Of a stretch of 64,000 nucleotides of DNA, positions 20,701-35,700 are shown in pieces. Both the position numbers and the translations under genes were made by a program. The DNA comes from Cynocephalus volans. Its lineage: Eukaryota; Chordata; Mammalia; Dermoptera; Cynocephalidae. A model generated the notes under the pieces. It saw only the letters and a program-made list of their open reading frames with translations, was not told where the DNA came from and made no database searches. Position 1 is the stretch's first letter. Every line of letters starts with the position of its first letter. The DNA lies in assembly GCF_027409185.1 (NCBI RefSeq), contig NC_084463.1:161735869-161799868 (forward strand). The letters are read 5' to 3'.

Positions 20701-23700
20701 CCCTGACAGGGAATCACCACCTATTTCTCTGGGGATTGTACCATGGAAGATGCCAAACTGGCTCAAGACTTTCTGGACTCACAGGTGTGGAGCTGCAGAA
20801 CTCAAGGTGGTGGTTTGGCGGGGCACCTCGGCCCAGCCCCCTCACCACTGGTACCCGCTCCTGGGTCTCACCTTGGACCCAGAGCGCGGGCATCTTGGAT
20901 CCTTGAGGTGGAAAAGACTTGGGGAATCCTTATCTGAGGTCCACCTGGCACGAACAAGTGTCCTCATGTGTGCCAGGGAAAGGGAAAGAGCTGCCCCTGC
21001 CCCACCCAGGCCGTAGGGCCCAATGACAACTGCAGGCAGCACGAGGCAGGACACCAGAGCCACTTCTGTGCTTGAGCTCCAGGGTCCCTGTGTCAGGTGG
21101 AATTTCCAGTCAGCTGCTCACCAGTTGTGTGACCAGCTTCCCTGTCTGTGAAAGGGAACCGCCTTGTGTAGCCCTGGTGTAGCTGAGATCATGCAGGGCC
21201 TGGCACAGTCATCAGTGCTTCGAAACAGTTAGTGCCAGGTATACTGAGCACAGCAGGAGAGTCAGCCCTGGCCACCCACCTCTGCTCTCCTGCTCCCAGA
21301 CCACTCGGGAAGGTCCCTCAGAGGCCCCCCCACCACTTTGCCTCCAAGCCTTCTCTCCCTGGCATGACCCACTTTCCCTCTTCCCACCCCATTGCCCTCT
21401 CCAGATCTCACTCTCCCCCTAACCCTGCCCTGCTCTTTTCCAGAACCTCAGTGCCTACAACACACGGCTCTTCAAGGAGGTCAGCCAGGAAGGGAAGGCT
21501 TGCTATGAGGTGCGGCTGGCTTCTGTGCTTGGCACAGGTGAGCTCAGGCCTGGGCAGCCTCTCCTCACGACCCTTCTACTCCCTCCTTAGCATTTCTGAA
21601 CCTGGGTGGCCCAGGCCACCAGCCCGGCCGCTCCAGCAGTAAGTGGGTCCTTCTCTCCTAGGAGTTTCTGCATAAGCCCTGGGAGTGCCTCTTATTTCTA
21701 TATTTTGGGTTGCATGTTTATCTGTGGACAGGCAAGCAGCAGGTATCTGATTGGCTCCACCTAGTCTCAAGCCTACCCTGGAGCCAGGTGATGAGGTCAG
21801 CTCCTCCCAGACCACTGGACTGGGGGTGGTAGTAGGGGAGATTCTCAGTGGGAAATTGGGGCTGTTACCAGGCAAGGGGAAGATGGACACAGTGTGGACA
21901 GAAACGTTCAGGCTGCTGTGAGGACCTTTGCCACCCGGCCCTGCTTTTTTTTTTCTTTTTTTCTTATTAGCATATTCATTGTTATAAATCCTACTTATCC
22001 TTTATGCCCCTTATCCAATCTCTCCCCTTCCTCCTCCTCCTCCCTTCTTCTCCCTCCCCATCTACCCGACCCTGCTTTACCTACCACATCTTCCCCACAG
22101 CTTCCTGCCTAGACCCTGTGCTCTGGCTGTGCCCCACCACCTCCATTTCTCACTGCCCTCTCCAGGCCTTTGCACGATCTGTTCCCCTTTCTGCCCAGAA
22201 CACCCTCAGCCCCTCTGCATTCACCTCGCCAACCCTCCCCATCCTCTAGGCCGTGCGTGGACGTTGCCTTCCCCAGCACCTTCCCCATTTTCCCACAGCT
22301 GAGTCCACGCCCTTCTCTTTCCCATCAGCACGCCCAGTCATCTCCCAGTTATTTTCCTGTTTCCCCCATTTGACTCCAAACTCCCTGAGAGGAGGGGCCG
22401 TGAGTCTCATTCACCCTTGTCTCCCCAGTGCCTGGCACCTGGGAGATATTCAGAGCCTGGGTGTGGACAGAAACGAAGATGTATGCAGGACTGTGCTGCA
22501 GGTGGAGGGAACAGTGTGAGCCAAAGCAAGATGGTGGGAAAGCTTAGGGATCAGCAGGCAGTTTGATTTGATGAGGGAGAAGGATACGGGTTCAAGAGAA
22601 TAGCAGTACATCCCACCAGAACGTAAGCTGGGTCTGTTCTCGCAGTACAGGATGCAGCGTAGGAGAGTGGCCAAGTGTGTGGCTCTGGAGCCAGGCCGCC
22701 CTAGTGTATCAGTTATCTATCACTGTGTAACAAACACCCCCAAAACTGAGTGATAGAAAACCGGCTTTTTGTGCCCATGTTCTCTGTGGGTCAGGAATTT
22801 GCATGGAGCATGGGAGGAACAGCTGGTCCCTGGTTGACGGTGTCTGGGGCCTCAGCTGGAAGCTGACAGTGACTCAACAGCTAGGGGCTGGTGTCACTGA
22901 AAGTGCAGTTGGGCACATGTAGAAACTGGCTATCAGCAGGGACCTCAGGTGAGGCTGTCAGCCAAAACACCTCATGTGGCCTCTTCATGTTGCTCACAGT
23001 GGCTGGGCTCCAAGAGTGAGCTCCCAAGAGAGCCAGGCAGAAGCCCTGTGGCCTTTTGTGACCTAGCCTGGACAGTCACATGGCATCACATCTGCTATAG
23101 TTCTGAGCCTGCCCAGCTACAAGGGGAGGGAATGTGGATCCCACACTCAATGTGAGAAGTCACAGGAAAGAAGAGCAAGTGAGAGGGAAATACTGGGGCT
23201 ATTTTTTTTTTTTTTTTTAATTTTTACATAGCCTAGAAGTATATTGATCAGACACAAGCAAAATACAACAGTGTATTAGGATCCCGTTGCTCCTGTAACA
23301 AATTACCACAAATTAAGTGGCACAAAGCAACACAAATTTACTCTATTATAGTCCCGGAGGTCCAAAGTCTAAAATCATGGTGTCAGCTGGGCTGTGTACC
23401 TTCTGGAGTCCTCAGAGGGAATCTATTCCTTGCCTTTCCAGCCTCTAGAAGACCGCCTGCGTTCCTTGGCTCATCACCCCTTCCTCGCTTTGCTCCAACT
23501 TCTTTCTTCTGTCGTCACATCTCCTACTCCCCACTCACCCTCTTGCCTCCTGATAGGGACCATTGCCATTACCTTGGCGACGTGGCCGTCTATTTACATA
23601 CAATCTGCTGTTCTGGTTGAATTTCTGCTCTGTCATTTGCTGTCCATGTGACCTTGGAAAACTTCCTTAACCTCTTGGTGCCTTAGTGTCCCCATATGTA

Positions 23701-26700
23701 AAATGGAGATAATGATTTCTCACTAACCCAGGGTTGGTGTGAGGCTTAAATGAGTTAGAACATCGCATAATATATATTTTTTGAAGATGAGAGTTTATAC
23801 CAATTTCTGTAGGCACTGGGGAGCCATTGAAGATCTTATGGTGAAAGTGCCATGATGAAAAGCCTGCTGAAGTGTCTTACACTGGCCTTTCCCCTGAGTG
23901 GTCCCTCTTTCCTCAGAGCCTGCCCTGGACTCTGAAGTGACTTCCAAGCTGAAGAGCTATGAATTCCGGGGTAGACATTTCCAGGTGACCCGGGGGGACT
24001 ATGCCCCCATACTTCAGAAAGTGGTGGAGCATCTGGAGAAAGCCAAGGTAGGGCTGGCTAGGGACTGAGGGGTGCAGGCTCAGGGCAGTGAAGGGGGGTG
24101 GATGGGTGGCCCAAAACTGACTGAGCCCTGCTTGCTCCCAGTCATATGCGGCCAACAGCCAGCAGGAGCAGATGCTGGCCCAGTACATGGAAAGCTTTAT
24201 CCAGGGCTCCATCGAGGCCCACAAGAGGGGCTCCCGCTTCTGGATCCAGGACAAAGGCCCCATTGTGGAGAGGTGAGGCCAGCCTGCACCCCCACCTCCC
24301 CCTCCTCCCCGCCCCTACTCCATCTCTGCCCTTCTCTCCCCCAGTTACATCGGGTTCATCGAGAGCTACCGCGACCCCTTTGGTTCCCGAGGGGAGTTTG
24401 AAGGTACCTTCTGGGAGGAAGGGAGAGGTCAGATGGGAATCCCTTCCCCCGTGTCCAGGTTTACACTTCCAGTGTCCCCTGAGGGTTCTCCCTCCCGCCC
24501 TCGGCAGTAATAACAACAATAAGAGCCATGGTAAATAAACATTATTTACCACGTGCTGGGCATGTTTCGCAAAGCTTACCTATATTAATTCCTTTAGACA
24601 TTATTGTCCTATGAGGATTTATATCCTCATTTCACAGATGTGAGTGGCCGAGCCCAGGCACCCCAGTTCTGGACAGACAGACATGCATTCCAAGCCTGGC
24701 TTGTCACTCACTACTGTGTACCCAGCCTCCGATCAGCAGTGAGATCATGTATGAGACTGCTGTGCTGGTGGCTGGGAGCACGATTGACATTATGACTGTG
24801 AGCCTGACTTGGCTGCTGTCATCTGGGCTGGTGGCAGCCTGCCTCAGCCCCCAGCCCCACGTCCCTCTGGGACCCACCTGTGCAAGGCAGGGTGTCCAGC
24901 CTGAGGATTCACTCATCTGATCCTCCCCAGCCCCTGGATACAGAGTCTGAGCACCCACCTGCCAGAGCCAGAGAGATTAGCCTGGGAGGAGGGAGGGGAG
25001 TGCAGCAGCCCCGGTGGGCTCGAGTCTGAGGCCCTACATCCGGGCCCAGGGAGGAGGCCTGAGGGGAGACACAGGTTCTCTTGCCTGCTGCTTTTCTGCC
25101 AGGGTCCTGATCCAGTAGGGCCCAGGCCTGGATCACTGCTGCCCCCAGCAGCCAGCATGGGGTCACTGCACAGCAGGCATTTGTGCCTGCTGGCTGGAGG
25201 GGTCCAGGGACTGAGTAGGGTGGCATCAGATCCCTCCCAGAAGCCAGCCAAGCCACAGCCACCCCTCCCCTGCCGCCCCTACCCTGCAGGCTTCGTGGCC
25301 ATGGTGAACAAAGCCATGAGTGCCAAGTTTGAGCGTCTGGTGGCGAGTGCGGAGCAGCTGCTGAAGGAGCTACCCTGGCCCCCAGCCTTTGAGAAGGACA
25401 AGTTCCTCACCCCCGACTTCACCTCCCTGGATGTTCTCACCTTCGCCGGCTCTGGCATCCCTGCCGGCATCAACATTCCCAACTGTGAGCTTCCCCAAGC
25501 CTGGCCCTTGAGCCCTGGCATTGTCCCCCCAAACCCCGGGAGCCTCAACTGAGAGCCGCCCCTGCCCCTCCAATTCACTGTCTCAGCCTGCTCTTCTCGT
25601 GTGTGTAGCCCTTGACCTTTGTCCCCCTTCCTGGTGCCCTCCCCGCCTTCTCCAGATGATGACCTGAGGCAGACGGAAGGCTTTAAGAATGTGTCACTGG
25701 GGAACGTGCTGGCTGTGGCGTATGCCACGCAGCGGGAGAAGCTCACCTTCCTGGAGGAGGATGACAAGGTGGGCACCGGTGGCGGAGGGTCGGGCTAGGC
25801 CTTCCCTGCCTTGGCAGATGCAGGAAGCAGATGCCCGGAGCAGTGGGGGCGAAAGAGCACAGCTTCTGTCCTGGCTCTGCCGCTGCCCAGCCGTGGGACC
25901 ACGTGCCACTTTGGAGCCTTGACTTCCTCACCAGCCACATGACGGAGGCAGCCCCCACTCCTGGGTAGTTGCAGGGATGAGGGGTCCGCGAGGGTCTGGA
26001 ACTCAGTCTGCCCACACCAAGCATGTGAACTGCGGTGGACCCTTGGCCGCGGGAGGGGAAGCCAACTTGACAGGCTGCATGACGGGACAGTGGACAGGAT
26101 GGATCTCTGCTTGTCTCGGCAGGACCTGTACATCCGCTGGAAGGGGCCCTCCTTTGACGTGCAGGTGGGGCTGCATGAGCTGCTGGGCCACGGCAGCGGC
26201 AAACTCTTCGTGCAGGTAAGAAGGTGTGGCCGCCTCAGTGCCAGCAGAAGCCGCCCCCGGTTCCCGACTCACAGCTCCCCTCCCCAATGCCCAGCCCTAT
26301 GCAGGGGCAAAGGTGCTCCAGTCTCTACACTTGGGGGCTTTGGGTCAGTGGAGAAAACAGCCCCTAAACCTGATTTCTCCGGGGGAAGACCCTGTCTTGC
26401 CCTCCCCCAAGATGTCCCAGGAGCTCAGATGACTGAGTGGGTGACAAGGGGCCTCCAAGACAGTTCAGCTCCTGTCCCCCACACCAGGAGGAATTGCTTG
26501 GCTTAGGCCAAAGAAGCCCACGCTGAGAACAGAGGCTGGGAGGGGGCAGTCTCTGGACACTACTTGTCCCAAGGCTGTAGTACTGTCTGTCTGCACTGCT
26601 ATTCCCTGGAGCCTGTACTTTTCCAGGTGTTGTAAGGAGCCACTTCCCCCCAGAGCAGCTCCTTCCTGCCAGCTAGCCAGACTGGAAGAGTCCACACCCA

Positions 26701-29700
26701 CCTGGGGAATACAGAAAAGGCAGACAGCCTTTCTGGCAGGCTGAGAAAAGCTTGTGTGGGCTCCCAGCACGGAGCTGCACAGAGATGACTGGAGGTTGGG
26801 CATGGACCATCAGAGAAAGCAGGGATCTGGGTTGGGTCTGTTCCCATGGGGCAGGGCTGCTTCCCTGGATAGGGAAGGACTGGAGCTGGGCCTGGGAAGT
26901 CAGGAGGCTTTGGGGAGCAGTTGATGGGGACAGCAGCCTGGTGTAGGCTTTATTCAGCCTTGTCCAGGCTTTATCCAGGCTCTTGGATAAGTCAGTTCTT
27001 ATTGAGCCTCAGTTGACCCATCTGTAAAATGGGGTTCCTGACCCGACCACATGGTCTGTTGTGAGAAATAGAAAGGAAGATGGGTACTAAGCCCTGGCAT
27101 GTAGTAGGCCCTTGGCAAATGGGTGTTAGTGTTAAGAGATAGTGTACCCGGGGTTTATGTGCTGATTCCAGTTTGGACTTTCAGTCTCTGAGCCTCAGTT
27201 TCCTCATCCATGAAGTGGGGTAATAATAGAACCTTCTTTGGAGGCGGTTGTGAGGATTCAATGGATGATACGTGAAGGACGCCTGGTGCATGGTGGGACA
27301 GGGAGGATAATGCTGCAGCCTCCTCTGGCAGCGCCGTGACACAGGCCGGAAAGTGGGTGGGGAGGAGCAGCCGGCTCTCTGGCCCACCATGGGGGCATCT
27401 CCGACCGAGCCCCAGAGATACTGGCTCTGGGTCTTCACATGACTTCAGACATGTTCCTCCTGTCTGGTCCTCAGTTTCCCTCCCTGTGCAGTGGAGTAGG
27501 TGGCTCTGGTTCTTCCACTCCGGAGGGCTCTGGGGAAGTTTGGAGGCATCAGTTGTCAATGGACCTGCTATCTGCTTGCTGTTCCCCGCTTGCCTTCTGA
27601 GCCACTCCTGAGCCAGTGGATTCTGGGGCTGGGACATCTTCCTCTTACTTGCCCCATGTTCATGACCCTTCTCATACAGGATGAGAAAGGAGTGTTCAAC
27701 TTTGACCAGGAGACAGTGATCAACCCAGAGACGGGGGAGCAGGTGAGAACAGCCTCAGTGGAGCCCTGGGGTGCTGGGAGGGTGGGCACGGGTGGGCAGT
27801 GGCCCCCCCTAGCCTGATTCCTGGGCCTCCTCTCCCAGATTCAGAGCTGGTACCGGAGCGGGGAGACGTGGGACAGCAAGTTCAGCACCATCGCCTCCAG
27901 CTATGAAGAGTGCCGGGCTGAGAGTGTGGGCCTCTACCTCTGCCTCAACCCCCAAGTGCTGGAGTATGAGCAGCTGGCTGCGGGGGCGGGACCCCACCTG
28001 TGAGGGCAGAGGCTGCTGCCAGGAGGGCAGGACAGCCTCTAATCATCTCTGCCACCTGCCCTTCTTCCCTCCAGGATCTTTGGCTTCGAGGGGGAAGATG
28101 CAGAAGATGTCATCTACGTGAACTGGCTCAACATGGTTCGGGCTGGGTTGCTTGCTCTAGAGTTCTACACCCCTGAGGCCTCCAGCTGGCGACAGGTAGG
28201 AGTCAGTTGGGGCCCTCAGGTGGCGGGAGGGAGCCTGCAGTGGGTGCCAAGATTGGGATTCTGGGTGAGGGACAGGACAATTGTATGTATAAGGCAGATG
28301 AACTGAGTTTAATCCCACACTCCAGTGTTTGGGGGGCAAGTCACGTCACTCTCATGAGCCTCAGTATTCCTGTCTGTGAAATGGGAGTAATAATTTCTCC
28401 CCAGCCACTTTCAGGATGAATCAGATGAGATGATTTTTCCTCCCACTATTAACTGACTTACTCTGTGCCACACACAGTGCTAAGCACCTTACATGAATTA
28501 ACTCTTATTCCCAGCATCAACCCCTATTATTATCCTCATTTTTGAGATGAGGAAATTGAGGCACAAAGAGATTAAGTAACTTGTCGTAACTGGCAGAGCC
28601 AGGATTCAAATCCACACAGTTTGCCTCCAGAGCCCTTAGGCTTGGCTGCTCAGTTATCATATGCACATTGGAAATGGGTAAGCAATAGAAATTTTTTTAC
28701 AATCTCAAATAAGCATGGTTTGAGAAGGCAATATTATGTCATCAAAAGAATACATGTTTTAGGACTGGCCAGTTATCTCTGTTGTTTAGAGCACAGTGTT
28801 ATAACACCAAGGTCAAGGATTCAGATCCCCTTACTGGCCAGCCACTGAAAAAAAAAAAAGGAATACGTGTTGTAGATTCCAGAAACTTGGGTCAGAGTGT
28901 GTGTCCTGGCCTTTTCAGCTGTGTGACCCTGAGCGAGTGACTTCACCTCTCTGAGTCTCTGTTTTGTCATCTGTAAAATGCGGATAGTGATGCCTACTTG
29001 GTCCCACTGTTGAGTGCAAACAAGATCGTGGAGGAGAAAGTGCTCAGGGGCCCTTGGGAGCAGCTGCCATCCTCGGGGGAGGGTCTGAAGCAGCAGGGGC
29101 CATGGTGGGTGAAAAGGGGGAGCACAGGGCCCCAGGTTCTACCTGAAAATCGCCTCCCTGTTCCCAGCCTGTCCTCGCTGTGAGCAGAGGAGGGAGGAAG
29201 GATTTAGGGGAGGGGAATAGGCAGAAAAGGACCCATAGCAGGGGAGAGAATAAAATGACAATAATAATTGACAATTAATGGGCACATACTATATGTCAGG
29301 CCTTGGACCAAGCACTTGCTACTGGCTACAAATGACCCCTTTCCCCCTGGCCTGGCAGGCCCACATGCAGGCCCGGTTTGTGATCCTGAGGGTCTTGCTG
29401 GAGGCTGGCGAGGGACTCGTTACTGTCACTCCCACTGCAGGCTCAGATGGGCGCCCGGATGCCCGGGTCCGCCTCGACCGCAGCAAAATCCGTTCTGTGG
29501 GCAGGCCCGCCCTGGAGCGGTTCCTGCGGAGACTCCAGGTAAGTGAAGGCCCCTCTCCTTGGAGCCCCCCTAATTTCTGCCTATCTGCCCACCCTGCTAA
29601 CACCTCCTCATAGCCTCCTAATCAGTTCATTCATTCATTCAACAAATCTTTATACCAAGTGTCATTTTTAGTCTGGCTGTTTCTTATATCAGACCCCCGT

Positions 29701-32700
29701 AAAACCAAAAGCACAACAATGAGACGGCAAGCGGGGAGAGGCTTCTGCCAGGGGTCTCAATCCCAGCCATGTTTCTGGCCCGCCTCGTATTCTGAAAATT
29801 GGCACAGGTTAGGTATATGTTTGTATTTCTGGATTCTTGGAAGGTCTGGCAACAATAGGCTTAACTCTCACACGAACAACTGGCTGATACTGAGTAGCAG
29901 CCATTGCACTTGGACATGGCATGGACTCTCCAGTGTGCCTGGGTCCTCAACACTCCCTGTTACTTGTACCTGCCCTAATCACTTGTTGTGATACCACCTG
30001 GCTCCCATTGACATCTGTGTTACAAACTTTCCTAGGTCTGACATGTCAGCTTGATCAACGTGTGTCCAGTACCTTCTGGATGTTAAGTACTGTCAAGAAG
30101 ACAGAAAGTTGAGACATTCTCTTTAGCCTTTCTCTAAGAGTTCCCAGTTGGTTTTATTTACTCCACAGCTAAGGAATGTCATTCTAACCCTGGGTCTGAG
30201 AAGGTAGAGGCTTTTGTGGAGGGAGCCCTAGGTTCACGTCCTGCTTTGCCACTTGAAAATCAGCAGAGAGAACAAGGATCAGATCCACCAAAATTCATAT
30301 ATTTGGAAAAAGAACAAATAGAACTCCTTGAATTAAACTAGATAACCATTGAAATTTTATTTATTTTTTCTTTTTTTTTTTCCTTTTTTTTTTTTTTTTT
30401 AAGATGACCGGTAAGGGGATCTTAACCCTTGACTTGGTGTTGTGAGCACCACGCTCAGCCAGTGAGCGAACCGGCCATCCGTATATGGGATCCGAACCCG
30501 GGGCCTTGGTGTTCTCAGCACTGCACTCTCCCGAGTGAGCCACGGGCCGGCCCAACCATTGAAATTTTAAAAGGCAGGTAGATAAAAGAAATTATAAAGC
30601 ATACAGCTAAGAGAGATAAAGACAGAAAATTTAAAAGAGAAGTTAAGAGACATGGAGGATCTGCTTCTAAGTTAGGAAGGAAAAAGAAAAAAAAGGAGAG
30701 AGACATGGAGGAGAGTGTGAGAAGAACTTGTGTATATCCAACTGAAGTTCTGAAAAGAAAGGACAGAGAAAAAGTAGGAGAGGGAATATAAGAAAAGAAG
30801 ATGGCTGGGAATTTTTTAGAATTGATTAAAGACACCAATTCATAAATCCAGGAAGCTCAAGTTATCCCAAGAAGGACGAATGAAACTCCTACCTAGAAAC
30901 CATCATAGAGGATTGTGAAACACCAAAGACATAGAGAAAATCCTAAAAGCAGCCAGATAATAAAGACAGATTGCCTAAAAAAGAATAACAGTTAGGGGCT
31001 AGCTGGTTAGCATGGTTGGTTAGAGCACAGCCTTGTAACACCAAGGTCATGCGTTCAGATCCCCACACTGGCCAGCCACTAAAAAAAAAGAGACAAAAAC
31101 AATGACAATTAGACTGAGAGCTAACTTAGCTACAGTGGAAGCCACACAACAGTGGAATGACATCTGCAAAGCGCTGAGAGTAAGTGACTGTCACTTTAAA
31201 ATCATCTTTTAAAAATCAGAGTGAATAAAAGACATTTTTAGATAAGCAAAAACAGTTTACCATTAACAGACCCTCAGTAATAAAACTTCTATGGAATATA
31301 ACTTAGGAGAGAAAAACGCAGCCCCAGAGAGAAGGTTTGATAAGCCAGAAGAAATTGTGTGAATATTGCAAATAGTGAGTATGAGGGTAAATGTACAATA
31401 TGAACTTTGTACACCAAGAAAAATGTTTAATTTGTGGGTTTAAAAAAAGAGAATTTGGGCTGGCCATTTAGCTCAGATTGTTAGAGCTCCCATGTTATAA
31501 CACCAAGGTCAAGGGTTTGAATCCTCATGTTGGCCAGCCCCCCCCCCCCCAAAAAAAAAAAAAGAAATTAAAAAAAAAATTAAATACTGGACCACAGCAG
31601 CATATAAGTCATGGAATTGGAGTAGATACTCTGAGATCCTTTCATAATTCGGAAAGAAGACAAATATATTAAATAGCATCAGACTATATTAAGTGTGCAT
31701 GCTGTAGTTTCTAGGGTAAATTCTAAAATAATAAAAATAGAGAGTATACCTCTAAAATGCAATCCAAAAGAAGATAAGGAGGAAAAAGAATCAGACCTAC
31801 AACTGTATTGCCAAAAAAATCTCAAATAACCCAATTTAAAAAATGGGCAAAGGAGATTTCTCCAAAGAAAACATACAAATGAAACTTTATCCCTATTGAA
31901 TAGCAAGTCCTCATTGCCCCTGGCCAACAGATATATGAAAAGATGGTCAACATTACTAATCATCAGAGAAATGCGTACCAAAACCTTTTAGGATAGCTAT
32001 TATCAAAAAACGAAAGGTAAGAAGTGTTGGTGAGAAGGTGGAAAAATAGGAAGCTTAGTGTCCTGTTGGTGACTGGAATGTAAAATGGTGCAGTTGCCAT
32101 GGAAAACAATGTGGTGGTTCCTCAAAAACTATAAATAGAACCACCGTATAGTCCAGCAATCTCACTTCTGGGTATTTATTCAAACAAATTTAAATCAAGA
32201 TTCCAAAGAGATATTTTCACTCCCACCATCCTTGCAGCATTATTCACAATAGCCAAGATATGGAGACAACGCAAATGTCCATGGATGGAAGAATGGATAA
32301 AGAAAATGTGGTATATACATACACTGGAATATTGTTCAGCCTTAAAGAACAGAAGGAAATCCTGCCTTTTACAACAACATGGATAAACCTTGAGTACATT
32401 ATGCTAAGTGAAATAAGCTGGTCACAGAAGGACAAATACTGTGTGATTCCACTTATATGAGGTATCAGAGATAGTCAAACTCATAGAAGCAAAGAGGGGA
32501 GTGGTATTGCCAGAGGCTGGGGGGAAGGGGGAATGAGGACATGCTATTCCATAGGTATAAAGTTTCATTTATACAAGATGAATAAGTTCTAGGGATTTGC
32601 TGTACAATAGCGTGTCTGTAGTTAACAACACTATTGTACAGTTAAAAATGCTTTAAGAGGGTAGATCTCAAGAGTTCTAACCACAATTTTTTAAAAAAAG

Positions 32701-35700
32701 AAAACAAAATAGAAGACATAGGAAAACAACAATCAGAAAAGGCAGGAAGCACAAAATAAGAAGGCAGAAATAACTCCAAATATGTCAGTAATAAAATGTA
32801 GACTAAGCTCTTTACTTCAAAGACAGAGATTGTCAGCCTCAATTAAAAAACAAGATTTTTATCTGTTTATAAGAGATAACCTTAAAAACGTAAAGACATA
32901 GAAAGATTGTAAAGGATAGAGAAAAATAATACTAAGTGAAAGAAAACTATTACAGCTGTATTAAAGTCACAGAAAAAAGTCTTTCACACAAAAAGCATTA
33001 TTAGATAAAATCTAATAATACCTCTAGTGATGATGATAAAAAGTTCAGTTCACCAGGAAGCTATAATAATCCTAAACTTGTATGTGTCAAATAATATAGC
33101 ATGAAAATATATAAATTAAAATCTTGTATACTAAAAAGAAATTTAAAAATTCACTATTATAAGGGGGGAGGTTTTACTACTTTAAGAAACTGACAGATCA
33201 ATAAGACAAGGAATAGATAAGATACAGAAGATTTGATATAACACAAATAACAAGCTTGATCTAATAAATGTGTATAAAAACTAGCACCAACAATTAAAGA
33301 ACATACCTCATTTTCACCGAATAAAAATGGACCATCATAGGCCATAGAAAAAAGGCTCATTACCTTTAAAGATCAATCACATAATGACTTATTTTCTAAT
33401 TTTGGTGAATTTAAGTTAGGAGTCAGTATCAAAATGGTAATTTAAAGTGTGTGTATATGTAAGTGTTAAAGCACTTCAAAATAAATTGTGACTTAAATGA
33501 GAAATCTGAACAAAAACTAGAAAATAATTAGAGCTGACCAAAACAAAACAAAACAAATCAAAATATGTAGAATGTAGCTAAATGGTACCTAAAAGCCTTA
33601 AATGCATGTATTAAGTTCAGTGTGGTACTGGGCAGCAATAGACAAATCCATCAGTGGAACAGAACCAAGAACCCAGGCACTGATGCTCCTTGGTGCATGA
33701 TCGACGTGGCATTCTAGATCGCTGGAGAAAGGAGGGGCCATTTAAGGAGTGGTGCTGGGAGAACAGGTTATCCTTATGGAGAAACAAACTGGATTTCTAC
33801 CTTATTCCAAGCACAGAATCAGTCCCAGAGAGCTTAAAGGCTTAAAGGTGACGGGCAGGTATAAAACTGGGAGACAAATATCTTTAGGGCCTCCGGGTGA
33901 AGGAGAATTTCTCAAACCCAAAAAGTACAACCCATCAGGGGACAGACTGATCCCTCTGACTACATTAAAAAGAACTTATTCATCAAAAGTTATCATAAAG
34001 AAGGTGAGAAGACAAGTCTTAAACTGGGTTAGGGTATTTACAACATCCTTACAAAAGGTTCATACCTCAAATATATAAAGAACTTAAAAAAAAAAAAAAA
34101 AAAAGTGAAGTAAAGACAACCCAACAGAAAAATAAGCAAAAATGAACAGAAGAGGAAGATGAATGGACCAGCAATTTAAAGGTAGATGTTCAGCCTTGTC
34201 AGTAATCAGTTTACAACTTAAACCACATGAGATACCATTTATACCCACCAGCTTGGCAAAAATTTAAAACTGCCAAAATCCACCAAGTAGACTGAGCAAC
34301 GAGGACCGCCACCCACTGCTTCCAGGAGTGTAAATTGGTGCAACAACTCTGAGAAAGACTTGGCATCGCCTCTTAAAGTTGAGCATTCACATGACCTACA
34401 GACCATCAGTTCTCCTGCAGAAACTTACATCTGTTCATTAGGAGTGTTTTAGTCTGTTTTGTGTTGCTATAACAGAGATACCCGAGACTGGGTAATTTAT
34501 AAAGGAAAGAGGTTTATTTGGCTCACGGTTCTGCGACAGCTGCATCTGGCACGGGCCTCAGGCTGCTTCTACTCATGGCAGAAAGTGGCAGGCAGCCAGC
34601 GGGTACAAGCAGATCACATGGTGACAGGAAGAGAGAGAGAAGGTGCCAGGGTCTTTTTAAGCAACGAGCTCTCGCGGGAACTAATAGAGCGAGAACTCAC
34701 TCATTAATCCCCCCTCCCCTAGGGAGAGCATTAATCCATTCATGAGGGATCCGCCCCCATAACCCAATCAGTTTCCAACACTGCCACATTGGGGATCAAA
34801 TTTCCACATGACTTGGAGGGGACAACACATCCAAACTCCATCAAGGAGACATACAGGGATGTTCACAGCAGCATTTAATAGCAAAAAGTACAAATTACAC
34901 ATCAACATTAGAAGGTTAAGTTGTATGTTTTTAAGTGGAATACTATACAGCAGTGAGAAGGGAGAACTGTAGCTGCATGCATTAGCACAGATGAATCTCA
35001 AACAATTCAAACAGAAAAGCAAATCAAAATATATACAGTTCAAAAACAGGCAAAAACTTAAAAGTATCCCCTATCTGAAATGTTTGGGGAAAGAAGTGTT
35101 TCAGATTTCAAATTTTTTCAGATTTTGGAATATTTGCATTATATACTTAAAAGTTGAGCATTGCTGATCTGAAAACCCAAAAATCCAAAACGTTCCAATG
35201 AGTGTATCCTTTGAGCGACGTGTCAGCACTCAAAACATTTCAGATTTTGGAGCATTTCAGATTTTGGATTTTTAGATTAGGGATACTCAACCTATAATAT
35301 ATGATTGAGAGTAAAACTCAGGGAAAGCAAGGGAATAATAAGCACAGAATTGAGGACCGTGGTGTCCTCAGATGGGGGAGGATACAGGGGAAGTCAAGGA
35401 TGGGGCAGCTGGACTAACTCTTAAATGGGGTGGGGCTGTATAGGTGTCTTTTTAATTATTCTTTACAACATATATACTATATATTTTGTGTATGTCAAAT
35501 GTTTTATTTTTAAAAGATGGTGATGGGAATACTTGCCTGTCTACACATCAAACTAGACAATCAAATGAGAAACATTAGCTCCCGTTTAGAGGGCATTTAT
35601 TATGTGCTAAGCACTTGATCTGTGTTTCCCAGTCATTCAGCACAATAATACCGTGAGAGGGCAGATACAATTCCTGTTTAGGCGTAACAGCTCAGAGTGG

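Larger units (their letters stand above)
21538..23916 (+). other. DPP3: DPP3 intron 6
   Basis: It holds an L1-like 3' fragment (21944-22030, minus) with a downstream CT-rich tract, two old LTR-like repeats (22708-23150, 23271-23570) and a MIR (23610-23770). No coding sequence. Confidence 0.55.

Noticed and set aside
33749-34078. Open frame of 109 codons in DPP3 intron 16
   Set aside because: It is a decayed L1 ORF2 piece, and DPP3 exons 16 and 17 join in frame without it.
30600-35080. Possible intact retrotransposon with working genes
   Set aside because: All L1-like stretches have broken frames and both LTRs lack internal genes.
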